Below, piece by piece: positions 44,922 to 53,475 of a stretch of 64,000 nucleotides of DNA. This DNA comes from Croceivirga sp. (GTDB lineage Bacteria > Bacteroidota > Bacteroidia > Flavobacteriales > Flavobacteriaceae): assembly GCA_028284935.1 (NCBI GenBank), contig JANQQQ010000019.1, forward strand, positions 1-64,000, written 5' to 3'. Every line of letters begins with the position of its first letter. Within the stretch, counting starts at the first letter, position 1. The notes beneath the pieces are model-generated. The model saw nothing but the letters and a program-made list of their open reading frames with translations, made no database searches and was not told the DNA's origin. Position numbers and translations under genes: made by a program.

Positions 44922-46802
44922 ATGGCTGAAGAAAAAAAAGCAGCTGAAGTAGTTGAAGAAACCGCTACAGCAACACAAGAAGCTAACGAAACTACAGCAG
45001 TTAGTGAGGCCGTGGAAACGGCAAAAGAAGAAACCCCAAAACAAGACCCTAAGGAATTCCTCGAAAACTTTGATTGGGACAAGTACGAGGAAGGCATCGA
45101 AAAAGTCGACGACAGCAAATTAAGCGAGTTTGAAAAACTAGTTGCTGAAAATTTCGTGGATACTGCCGATGAAGAAGTGGTGGAAGGTACGGTGGTTCAC
45201 ATGACCGACCGTGAAGCCATTATTGACATCAACGCAAAGTCCGAAGGTGTCATTTCCCTTAATGAATTTCGTTACAACCCAGATTTAAAGGTAGGCGATA
45301 CCGTTGAGGTTCTTATTGATATTCGTGAAGACAAAACAGGTCAGTTGGTACTTTCCCACAGAAAGGCCAGGACTATTATGGCATGGGATCGTGTAAATGC
45401 AGCCCATGATAAAGAAGAGATTGTTACCGGTTTCGTAAAGTGTAGAACCAAAGGAGGTATGATTGTGGATGTCTTTGGTATTGAAGCCTTCCTTCCAGGT
45501 TCGCAGATAGATGTAAAACCCATCCGTGATTATGACCAATATGTGGGCAAAACCATGGAATTCAAGGTGGTAAAAATCAACCATGAGTTCAAAAACGTAG
45601 TGGTTTCGCACAAAGCACTTATTGAGGCGGATATTGAGGAACAAAAGAAAGAGATTATTGGTCAATTGGAAAAAGGACAGGTATTGGAAGGCGTTGTCAA
45701 GAACATTACTTCCTACGGTGTCTTTATCGATTTAGGTGGTGTGGATGGATTGATTCACATTACCGACCTTTCTTGGAGTCGAATCAACCATCCGAATGAG
45801 GTTGTGGAACTTGACCAGAAATTGAATGTTGTCATCCTCGATTTTGATGATAATAAATCAAGAATTCAACTGGGCCTTAAGCAGCTGGAGAAACATCCTT
45901 GGGATGCCCTTGGGGATAATATCAACGTTGGCGACAAAGTAAAAGGTAAAGTAGTGGTTATTGCTGATTACGGGGCCTTTATAGAAGTTGCTGAAGGTGT
46001 TGAAGGATTGATTCACGTTTCTGAGATGTCCTGGTCTACGCATTTAAGATCTGCCCAAGATTTTGTCAGCGTTGGCGATGAGGTTGAAGCAGTGGTATTG
46101 ACCTTGGATAGGGAAGAGCGAAAAATGTCATTGGGCATTAAGCAATTGACTCCAGACCCATGGACCGATATTACATCTAAATATCCGGTAGGTTCCAGAC
46201 ATAAGGGAATCGTCCGCAACTTCACCAATTTTGGTGTATTCGTTGAAATGGAAGAAGGTATTGATGGATTGATTTACATTTCGGACCTTTCATGGACCAA
46301 GAAAATCAAACACCCATCCGAATTCGTTAATGTCGGTGACACCTTGGAAGTAGAGGTATTGGAGTTGGATGTTGAGGGCAGAAAATTGAGTTTGGGTCAT
46401 AAGCAGACCACGGAAAATCCTTGGGACAAATATGCCACCGAATTCGGTGAAGGTACGGTTCATAAGGCAGCTGTTACTGATATTGTTGATAAAGGGGCTA
46501 CCGTGGTGTTGAATGATGACATTACCGCTTTTGTACCCTCAAGACATATGGATAAGGAAGATGGTAACAAAATCAAAAAGGGAGAGGAAGTGGAATTCAA
46601 GATTATTGAGTTCAACAAAGACTTCAAAAGGGTTGTTGCCAGTCATACTGCCATCTTCAGGGAGCAGGAAGAACGCAATGTAAGATCTGCTAAAAAGAAA
46701 ATGGCGGCCGCTGCTGATGAAGCAGCACCCACATTGGGTGATGCCAATGCACAGTTGCAGGCGTTGAAGGATAAAATGGAAGCAGACGCAAAAAAGAAGT
46801 AA
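44922..46802 (+). CDS. rpsA: 30S ribosomal protein S1
   Basis: 626 residues. A low-complexity Ala/Glu/Thr N-terminal extension of about 50 residues, then six S1 RNA-binding repeats starting near 88, 168, 252, 338, 425 and 512, of which repeats 3-5 carry the strong GxFI/VxxxxGxxGLIHxS pattern. Binds mRNA to the ribosome; in Bacteroidota, which rarely use Shine-Dalgarno pairing, it is likely the main mRNA-recruiting factor. Strong promoter, long leader and terminator make it a single-gene unit. Confidence 0.97.
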   Translation: MAEEKKAAEVVEETATATQEANETTAVSEAVETAKEETPKQDPKEFLENFDWDKYEEGIEKVDDSKLSEFEKLVAENFVDTADEEVVEGTVVHMTDREAIIDINAKSEGVISLNEFRYNPDLKVGDTVEVLIDIREDKTGQLVLSHRKARTIMAWDRVNAAHDKEEIVTGFVKCRTKGGMIVDVFGIEAFLPGSQIDVKPIRDYDQYVGKTMEFKVVKINHEFKNVVVSHKALIEADIEEQKKEIIGQLEKGQVLEGVVKNITSYGVFIDLGGVDGLIHITDLSWSRINHPNEVVELDQKLNVVILDFDDNKSRIQLGLKQLEKHPWDALGDNINVGDKVKGKVVVIADYGAFIEVAEGVEGLIHVSEMSWSTHLRSAQDFVSVGDEVEAVVLTLDREERKMSLGIKQLTPDPWTDITSKYPVGSRHKGIVRNFTNFGVFVEMEEGIDGLIYISDLSWTKKIKHPSEFVNVGDTLEVEVLELDVEGRKLSLGHKQTTENPWDKYATEFGEGTVHKAAVTDIVDKGATVVLNDDITAFVPSRHMDKEDGNKIKKGEEVEFKIIEFNKDFKRVVASHTAIFREQEERNVRSAKKKMAAAADEAAPTLGDANAQLQALKDKMEADAKKK

Positions 46803-46824
46803 GTACGGATACCACTTCATAACA

Positions 46825-46857
46825 AAAGCCCTGAACAATTGTTCAGGGCTCTTTTTT
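46825..46857 (+). terminator. rpsA terminator
   Basis: Stem AGCCCTGAAC (46827-46836), loop AATT, GTTCAGGGCT (46841-46850), then CTTTTTT. Confidence 0.9.
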
Positions 46858-46884
46858 GTGATGTATCGGTTCAAAGGAAATGAT

Positions 46885-46892
46885 TATTTTTG
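46885..46892 (+). promoter_or_regulatory. -7 promoter element of the pyr operon
   Basis: TATTTTTG matches TAnnTTTG; pyrR starts 26 bases later. No PyrR-type attenuator hairpin series is visible in the short leader. Confidence 0.5.
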
Positions 46893-46918
46893 TGGTTCAT
46901 GTTAGTCGGTACGCATTC

Positions 46919-47461
46919 ATGAGTCAACGAATCCTGCTTTCGGCCAAAGAAATCGATATCATTCTTCATCGTTTGGCCTGTCAATTGCAGGAAAACCACT
47001 TGGATTTTAAAGATACTGTTCTTATAGGCATTCAACCTAGGGGAATTTTTTTGGCAGAGCGATTGGACAAAATACTAAGGGAAAGTTATAAGGTCAAGGA
47101 TGTCAAATTAGGCTCGCTGGACATTACGTTTTATCGAGATGACTTTAGACGCGGGGAAAAGACGCTTCAGGCCAATACCACCAAAATTGATTTTTTGGTA
47201 GAAGATAAAAAGGTGGTCTTTATTGATGATGTCCTTTATACGGGACGTAGTATACGTGCGGCACTGACTGCCATACAATCTTTTGGAAGACCACAGGAAA
47301 TCGAATTGTTGACATTGATCGACAGAAGGTTTAGTCGCCATTTGCCCATTCAGCCCAATTATCGTGGACGGCAGGTTGATGCCATTAACAACGAACGCGT
47401 AACGGTACTATGGAAAGAAAATGATGGGGAAGATGCTGTTTATATAGTTGAAAAAGTATGA
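46919..47461 (+). CDS. pyrR: Bifunctional pyr operon regulator / uracil phosphoribosyltransferase
   Basis: 180 residues. PRPP-binding loop VVFIDDVLYTGRSIRAAL, IGIQPRGIFLAERL and the C-terminal LIDRRFSRHLPI with HLPI.PNYRGR. Starts at ATG 46919 (MSQRILLSAKEI); a longer frame to 46880 overlaps the promoter. Its TGA overlaps the pyrB ATG by 4 bases. PyrR can act as an RNA-binding attenuator or as an uracil phosphoribosyltransferase. Confidence 0.95.
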   Translation: MSQRILLSAKEIDIILHRLACQLQENHLDFKDTVLIGIQPRGIFLAERLDKILRESYKVKDVKLGSLDITFYRDDFRRGEKTLQANTTKIDFLVEDKKVVFIDDVLYTGRSIRAALTAIQSFGRPQEIELLTLIDRRFSRHLPIQPNYRGRQVDAINNERVTVLWKENDGEDAVYIVEKV

Positions 47462-48384
47462 GTACACTTAGTGTAGATCACTTGCTGGGAATCAAATACC
47501 TTAATAAAAAGGACATTGACCTTATTTTTGAGACAGCGGATCACTTTAAGGAAGTCATCAACCGCTCCATCAAAAAAGTCCCCACCTTACGTGATATAAC
47601 CATAGCTAACATTTTCTTTGAAAATTCCACGCGTACAAAACTATCCTTTGAGTTGGCGGAGAAACGACTGTCTGCCGATGTCATCAATTTTTCTGCCTCC
47701 CAGTCATCTGTGAAAAAGGGAGAAACCCTAATCGATACCGTTAACAATATTTTATCCATGAAAGTGGATATGGTAGTCATGCGACATCCCAATCCTGGAG
47801 CGGGGATTTTTCTTTCAAAGCATGTAAATGCCTCCATTGTCAATGCCGGTGATGGTGCCCATGAGCACCCCACCCAGGCCCTGCTGGATTCCTATTCCAT
47901 TAGGGAAAGGTTAGGGGATGTAGGGGGTAAAAATGTGGTTATTGTGGGAGATATTCTCCATTCAAGGGTGGCACTTTCCAATATTTTTGCACTAAAACTT
48001 CAAAAGGCGAATGTTAAGGTCTGTGGTCCTAAGACCTTACTTCCCAAATATATAGAATCTCTGGGGGTGGAGGTGGAAACCGACCTAAAAAAGGCGTTGG
48101 AATGGTGTGACGTTGCCAATATGTTGCGTGTACAGAATGAACGATTGGATGTCAGCTATTTCCCTACCACGCGAGAGTATACCCAGCAATTTGGACTGAA
48201 TAAAAAGTTACTTCAAGCATTGGATAAGGACATTGTTGTGATGCATCCGGGGCCCATCAATAGGGGGGTTGAGGTTACCTCCGATGTGGCGGATTCAGGG
48301 CAATCCATCATCTTGGAACAGGTAGAAAACGGGGTGGCCATTAGAATGGCTGTGATTTATCTATTGGCCTCCAAAATTAAATGA
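47458..48384 (+). CDS. pyrB: Aspartate carbamoyltransferase catalytic subunit
   Basis: 308 residues. Carbamoyl-phosphate site FFENSTRTKLSFELA, second loop SSVKKGETLIDT, HPTQALLDSYSI and the Asp-site MHPGPINRGVE. Catalyses the first committed step of pyrimidine synthesis. Four-base overlaps at both ends with pyrR and the small downstream gene. Confidence 0.97.
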   Translation: MSTLSVDHLLGIKYLNKKDIDLIFETADHFKEVINRSIKKVPTLRDITIANIFFENSTRTKLSFELAEKRLSADVINFSASQSSVKKGETLIDTVNNILSMKVDMVVMRHPNPGAGIFLSKHVNASIVNAGDGAHEHPTQALLDSYSIRERLGDVGGKNVVIVGDILHSRVALSNIFALKLQKANVKVCGPKTLLPKYIESLGVEVETDLKKALEWCDVANMLRVQNERLDVSYFPTTREYTQQFGLNKKLLQALDKDIVVMHPGPINRGVEVTSDVADSGQSIILEQVENGVAIRMAVIYLLASKIK

Positions 48385-48719
48385 TCATGATATTTGATAA
48401 AGAAGGCACTACGACCACGATTCTTCAGGAAAAAACGTCGCTACCCATATTTCTCCAAAATCTAAATAAGGAGTACCCCAAATTAATACATGACAATATA
48501 ATCGTCAATTTATTCTCCTTTGAAAGTTTATCTGCAGATGACATTTTGGAGTTTTTACAGCTTTCCAACCAACATAGAAATTCCGGCAAGTCCTTTGTTC
48601 TGGTAACGGATAAGGTGTCCTATGAAGAGGTTCCTGACAACATTTGCTTGGTCCCTACCCTTCAAGAAGCCAAGGACATTATAGAAATGGAGGAAATAGA
48701 GAGGGACCTGGGTTTATGA
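48381..48719 (+). CDS. Conserved small flavobacterial protein between pyrB and rnz
   Basis: 112 residues, acidic, no signal or membrane segment. Alternating helix/strand pattern like a STAS-type fold (IIVNLFSF; KSFVLVTDKVS; ICLVPTLQEAKDIIEMEEIERDLGL at the C-terminus). The acidic tail EEIERDLG is a feature I recall from flavobacterial relatives in the same position. ATG overlaps the pyrB stop and its own TGA overlaps the rnz start (ATGA both times). Function unknown. Confidence 0.8.
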   Translation: MIMIFDKEGTTTTILQEKTSLPIFLQNLNKEYPKLIHDNIIVNLFSFESLSADDILEFLQLSNQHRNSGKSFVLVTDKVSYEEVPDNICLVPTLQEAKDIIEMEEIERDLGL

Positions 48720-49621
48720 GATTGACCGTTTTAGGCTGCTATTCAGCTACCCCTAGGGCAATGACCAATCCCACTTCACAGGTTTTGGAAATCAAAAATC
48801 AGATGTTCTTGATCGATTGTGGGGAGGGAACGCAAGTGCAACTTCGTAAGGCCAAGGTCAAATTTTCCAGAATCAATCATATTTTTATCTCCCACCTGCA
48901 CGGAGACCATTTTTTCGGTCTGCCCGGGCTTATTTCCACATTTCGATTGTTGGGCAGGGAAAAGGAACTTCATATCTATGGTCCAAAGGGAATAAAAGAG
49001 GCTATAACCTTGTTTTTAAAACTAGGGGATTCATGGACTAACTATCCGCTCATCTTTCATGAATTAACATCCAAAGTATCTGAATTGATCTATGAGGATG
49101 AAAAGGTATCCGTAAGTACTGTGCCTTTGACCCATAGGGTATATACCAATGGCTTTCTGTTTCAGGAAAAACCGAACCCCAGGACGTTGGATGTCAAAGC
49201 CGTTGCAAAATTTAAGATTGATAAAAGCCAATTCAACAACATTAAAAATGGGAAGGATGTGGTTTTGGAGGATGGAACGGTCGTAGCAAACAAAAAACTC
49301 ACACTTGACCCACCTGAACCAAAAAGTTATGCTTTTTGTAGTGATACGCAATACAATGAAGCAATTGTTCCATTAATAAAAGATGCCACAGCACTTTATC
49401 ACGAATCTACCTTTTTGGAATCAGAGTTGCATCTATGTCAAAAAACAAAGCATTCCACGGCCAAACAGGCTGCGAGTATAGCTAAACAAGCCAATGTAGG
49501 CAGCCTAATTCTTGGCCATTACTCCACACGCTATAAAACCATAGCACTGTTTCAAGAAGAGGCGCAGAAAGTTTTTGCAAATATTGAATTAGCCGATGAT
49601 GGGAAGGTTTTTGATATATAA
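48716..49621 (+). CDS. rnz: Ribonuclease Z
   Basis: 301 residues. Metallo-beta-lactamase fold with zinc motif SHLHGDHFFGLPGL, N-terminal LGCYSATPRAM, DCGEGTQVQLR, YAFCSDTQYNE and the C-terminal HYSTRY. Removes 3' trailers from tRNA precursors. Start at ATG 48716, in the overlap with the preceding stop; the frame is open further upstream but shadows the previous gene. Confidence 0.95.
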   Translation: MRLTVLGCYSATPRAMTNPTSQVLEIKNQMFLIDCGEGTQVQLRKAKVKFSRINHIFISHLHGDHFFGLPGLISTFRLLGREKELHIYGPKGIKEAITLFLKLGDSWTNYPLIFHELTSKVSELIYEDEKVSVSTVPLTHRVYTNGFLFQEKPNPRTLDVKAVAKFKIDKSQFNNIKNGKDVVLEDGTVVANKKLTLDPPEPKSYAFCSDTQYNEAIVPLIKDATALYHESTFLESELHLCQKTKHSTAKQAASIAKQANVGSLILGHYSTRYKTIALFQEEAQKVFANIELADDGKVFDI

Positions 49622-49660
49622 AGGCTTTTTCTTCTGCTTGTATTTGTAGAACTTTGTATC

Positions 49661-50308
49661 ATGCAAAATGATTTAAGCGATTACCGAAAATCGTACGAAA
49701 AAAACGCCCTTTTGGAAGATTCCATCCCTGAAAACCCCATGGAACTCTTTCAGAAATGGTTTTATGAGGTGGAAGCTACCCAAGGCATGGATGAACCCAA
49801 TGCCATGACCCTAGCTACCATTGGTTTGGACGGTTATCCCAAGAACCGTGTGGTGCTACTAAAGAAATTTACCTTTGAGGGTTTTATTTTTTATACCAAT
49901 TATTTGAGTGAAAAGGGAAAGGCAATGACCCAAAACCCACGAGTTAGCCTGTCCTTTTTTTGGCATCATCTGGAACGGCAGATCATAATTAAGGGCGAAG
50001 CGGAAAAGATTCCGGAAAACCTATCGGATGGGTATTTTGAATCGCGACCAAGGGGAAGTCAAATGGGCGCCATAATTTCAGAGCAGAGTGAGGTGGTCCC
50101 CTCTAGGGAAATTTTGGAGGAAAAGCTTAAATCAATGGAAACCGATATGGAGGGTAAGGAATTGATACGACCCAAACATTGGGGCGGATATTTGATACGA
50201 CCCATTTCAATGGAGTTCTGGCAGGGGAGGCCCAATCGATTGCATGACAGGATTCGCTATTCCCTTCAGGAAGATTATAATTGGAAGATAGATCGTTTAC
50301 AACCATAG
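49661..50308 (+). CDS. pdxH: Pyridoxamine 5'-phosphate oxidase
   Basis: 215 residues. FMN-binding NRVVLLKKF, FYTNYLSEKG, SLSFFWHHLERQI, RPRGSQMGAIIS and C-terminal FWQGRPNRLHDRI. Makes pyridoxal 5'-phosphate with FMN and oxygen. Three bases separate it from the phosphatase gene downstream; 39 bases from rnz upstream. Confidence 0.96.
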   Translation: MQNDLSDYRKSYEKNALLEDSIPENPMELFQKWFYEVEATQGMDEPNAMTLATIGLDGYPKNRVVLLKKFTFEGFIFYTNYLSEKGKAMTQNPRVSLSFFWHHLERQIIIKGEAEKIPENLSDGYFESRPRGSQMGAIISEQSEVVPSREILEEKLKSMETDMEGKELIRPKHWGGYLIRPISMEFWQGRPNRLHDRIRYSLQEDYNWKIDRLQP

Positions 50309-50311
50309 CCT

Positions 50312-50797
50312 ATGAAGACCGTAATATTTGTGAGGCATGGAAAATCCTCATGGGATTACCAAGTGGATGATAAGGACAGACCCTTAAAAGAAAGGGGAAT
50401 CACTGATGCCCATTTGGTTGCTGGTCAACTACAAAAAATGGGATTGGAAGTTGATCGGTGTTTTTCCAGTCCCGCCAATAGGGCGCTGCATACGAGTATG
50501 ATTTTTTTGAGAAACCTCAATTTTGATTTCGGTAAATTTCAGGTCAACAATCACTTATATGATTTTTCCGGGGACTCCGTTTTTAGTTTTTTAAAAGGCT
50601 TGGACGATGGTTATTCCACGGTAATGATTTTTGGCCACAATTATGCGTTCACTTCACTTGTAAATATGTTGGGCGATGCCTATCTTGATAACTTACCGAC
50701 CTCAGGTATGGCGATCCTTGAATTTGATATTGGGCACTGGCGGGATTTACGAAGGGGTAGGACAAAAAAGATTACTTTTCCCAAGGAATTAAGATAG
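50312..50797 (+). CDS. Histidine phosphatase, SixA-like
   Basis: 161 residues. N-terminal VRHGKSSWD (phosphohistidine RHG motif) and the second catalytic His in IFGHNYAFT, with the DRPLKERG block of the SixA branch. Possible role in removing phosphate from protein histidine. Operonic with pdxH and ppk1. Confidence 0.9.
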   Translation: MKTVIFVRHGKSSWDYQVDDKDRPLKERGITDAHLVAGQLQKMGLEVDRCFSSPANRALHTSMIFLRNLNFDFGKFQVNNHLYDFSGDSVFSFLKGLDDGYSTVMIFGHNYAFTSLVNMLGDAYLDNLPTSGMAILEFDIGHWRDLRRGRTKKITFPKELR

Positions 50798-50800
50798 CTT

Positions 50801-52879
50801 ATGGCAAAACCCAAGAACGAATATATCAACCGCGAAATCAGCTGGTTGCATTTTAATGATAGGGTACTTCAAGAAAGTGCGGATAAGGATGTACCGCTCA
50901 TAGAGCGCCTTCGTTTTTTGGGAATTTTCAGTAACAACCTGGATGAATTTTTTAAGGTCCGCTATGCTACGGTAAAAAGGATTGTCGATGCAGGTAAATC
51001 CGGCAAAAGTGTTTTGGGGGGCGAGGTCGCAAAGGATTTATTGGAGGAAATTACTAGGGTGGCCATTCAGCTTCAAGCCAAGAGCCAAGCCATTTTAAGC
51101 CAAATTGAACGGGAATTGGCTACTGAAAACATCTTCATCATAGATGAAACCAAGGTTTCTGAAAAACAGGATGCCTTTGTAAGGGATTATTTTTCCAGAA
51201 AGGTAAACCCTGAACTTATCACCATCATATTAAATAAGCTTCATGAGTTTCCTACACTAAAGGATACTGCGGCCTATTTGGCCGTTAGAATGGTGTTGAA
51301 GAAGGATTCTAAATTGAATGAAACCGATGACCGGATTCAATACGCCCTAATTGAAATCCCCAGAAGGTTAAACCGTTTTGTTGTGCTACCTGAAGAGGAC
51401 GGTAAAAATTACATCATGATCTTGGATGATGTCATTAGGTATTGTATGGGACAAATCTTTACGATGTTCGATTATGAGGACATTTTGGCCCATATGATAA
51501 AAATTACCCGTGATGCTGAATTGGATATGGACAATGATTTGAGCAAGAGTTTTATCGATAAGATTTCCTCGAGTGTAGAACATCGCAAAATCAGTAATCC
51601 CGTTCGTTTTGTTTATGATAAGCGAATTAAAATGGACACGCTTCGTTTTTTGAAGGATAAAATGAACATAGAGGAAACAGATAGTGTCATTCCTGGCGGG
51701 AGGTATCATAACAGAAGGGATTATATGGGTTTCCCCAGTTTGGGTAGGGATGATTTGCAGTATAAAAAGATTACTCCGCTTCCCGTAAAGAACTTCCAAT
51801 TGCAAGGAAGTATCTTAAATCAGATTGCAGAACGGGATTATATGATCTATACCCCCTATCAAACCTACTCCTATGTCATCAATTTTTTAAAGGAGGCAGC
51901 TCTTGATCCTCAAGTAAAGAAGATTAAACTGACCGTATACCGTTTGGCGAATAACTCCCAAGTGGCGGCCGCACTGATTAATGCGGCAAAGAACGGAAAA
52001 GAAGTTACCGTACAAATTGAGTTACAAGCCCGTTTTGACGAACAAGCCAACATCAAATACGCTAACACCTTTCAAGAAGAGGGTATCCGACTCATTTTTG
52101 GAATACCTGGATTAAAGGTGCATACCAAAGTGTGCTTTATTGAGCGGGAAGAAGAGGGGCTTTTAAAGCGGTATGGATTTATAAGTACGGGCAACTTCAA
52201 TGAATCGACAGCTAAGATTTATACGGATTATACCCTTTTTACTACCCATGAGGGCATTCTAAAAGAAGTCAATAAGGTGTTTAGCTTTTTTGAAGTGCCT
52301 TACAAGATAAACAAGTACAAGCATCTCATTGTTTCCCCGCATTACACCATAAATGTTTTCAATAAACTCATTGATAACGAAATAGCATATGCCATTGTTG
52401 GTAAACCCGCTAATATTAAAATAAAAATGAACAGCTTTACCTCGTATAAAATGGTGGACAAATTGTACGAGGCCAGTAGGGCGGGAGTAAAGGTGCAATT
52501 GATCATCCGTGGCATTTGTTGCCTGATACCCGGTGTAGAGGGAATGAGTGAGAATATTGAAGCCATTAGTATAGTGGATAAGTTCCTGGAACACCCCAGG
52601 GTCTTCATTTTTGGAAATGATGGAAACCCAAAAGTCTATATTTCCTCGGCGGATTGGATGACCCGTAATTTGGTCTATAGGGTTGAAGTAGGCTGCCCTA
52701 TTTATGATGAAAGCATCAAACAGGAATTAATTGATACGTTTGAGATTTGTTGGAATGATAATGTGAAGGCAAGGCTTTTCTCAAAAACCCAGGACAATTC
52801 GTATAAAAACGACTCAAAAAATAAGGTACGCTCCCAATTCGCTATTTACGATTATTACAAAAAGAAGCTGGAAGCTTAG
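50801..52879 (+). CDS. ppk1: Polyphosphate kinase 1
   Basis: 692 residues. N-terminal INREISWLHFNDRVLQE, FFKVRYATVKR, catalytic phosphohistidine in GLKVHTKVCFI, and second conserved His in EHPRVFIFGNDG. Polymerises phosphate from ATP. No exopolyphosphatase gene follows; the convergent miaE is 2 bases away. Confidence 0.97.
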   Translation: MAKPKNEYINREISWLHFNDRVLQESADKDVPLIERLRFLGIFSNNLDEFFKVRYATVKRIVDAGKSGKSVLGGEVAKDLLEEITRVAIQLQAKSQAILSQIERELATENIFIIDETKVSEKQDAFVRDYFSRKVNPELITIILNKLHEFPTLKDTAAYLAVRMVLKKDSKLNETDDRIQYALIEIPRRLNRFVVLPEEDGKNYIMILDDVIRYCMGQIFTMFDYEDILAHMIKITRDAELDMDNDLSKSFIDKISSSVEHRKISNPVRFVYDKRIKMDTLRFLKDKMNIEETDSVIPGGRYHNRRDYMGFPSLGRDDLQYKKITPLPVKNFQLQGSILNQIAERDYMIYTPYQTYSYVINFLKEAALDPQVKKIKLTVYRLANNSQVAAALINAAKNGKEVTVQIELQARFDEQANIKYANTFQEEGIRLIFGIPGLKVHTKVCFIEREEEGLLKRYGFISTGNFNESTAKIYTDYTLFTTHEGILKEVNKVFSFFEVPYKINKYKHLIVSPHYTINVFNKLIDNEIAYAIVGKPANIKIKMNSFTSYKMVDKLYEASRAGVKVQLIIRGICCLIPGVEGMSENIEAISIVDKFLEHPRVFIFGNDGNPKVYISSADWMTRNLVYRVEVGCPIYDESIKQELIDTFEICWNDNVKARLFSKTQDNSYKNDSKNKVRSQFAIYDYYKKKLEA

Positions 52880-52881
52880 GC

Positions 52882-53463
52882 TCAACCATGCATGGTTTCC
52901 TTTTTTCCTAAATTTTTCATGATGGAGGCTTCATGGTCCAATAGGTCCTGCCACTTTTTATCCACTTCCTCGCGGTTGCCATATTTCCTTGCAAATGTCA
53001 AGAACATAATGTAGTGATTTGCCTCACTGACCATTAGCTTTCTATAAAACTCGGACAGGTCTTCATCGGCAATGTTCTCAGATAAAAGTCGAAAGCGCTC
53101 ACAACTTCGGGCTTCAATCAAAGCGGCGTAAAGCAGTTTATGGATTAAATGGGTCTCCCTGCTTCCTCCCTTTGGGAAGAATTTCATCAATTCAATGACA
53201 TATTCATCCTTTCGTTCCCTTCCCAAGGTCCAACCACGCTCAAGTATTTTTTCATGAACCATATTAAAATGTCCCATTTCCTCTCTGGAAAGTGCTATCA
53301 TTTCCTTTACCAAATCGGATTTTTCCGGAAAGCCAATAATCAACGAAATGGCGGTACTAGCGGCTTTTTGTTCGCAATACGCGTGATCGGTTAGAATCTC
53401 TTCAATATTCTTTTCCACAATGTTTACCCATCTAGGATCTGTTGGTAGTTTAAGCCCAAGCAT
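52882..53463 (-). CDS. miaE: tRNA-(ms2io6A)-hydroxylase MiaE
   Basis: 193 residues. Di-iron ligands in LSREEMGHFNMVH and MVSEANHYIMFL (ExxH pairs) plus Glu in the N-terminal TDHAYCEQKAAS and ALIEARSCERF. Hydroxylates ms2i6A37 in tRNA in an oxygen-dependent way. Cotranscribed with dnaX (12-base gap). Confidence 0.93.
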   Translation of the reverse strand: MLGLKLPTDPRWVNIVEKNIEEILTDHAYCEQKAASTAISLIIGFPEKSDLVKEMIALSREEMGHFNMVHEKILERGWTLGRERKDEYVIELMKFFPKGGSRETHLIHKLLYAALIEARSCERFRLLSENIADEDLSEFYRKLMVSEANHYIMFLTFARKYGNREEVDKKWQDLLDHEASIMKNLGKKETMHG

Positions 53464-53475
53464 AATAGTAGCAGT

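Noticed and set aside
52884-52897. Terminator between ppk1 and miaE
   Set aside because: AACCATGCATGGTT is a perfect palindrome but gives only a 5-bp stem, and lies partly within miaE; not convincing.
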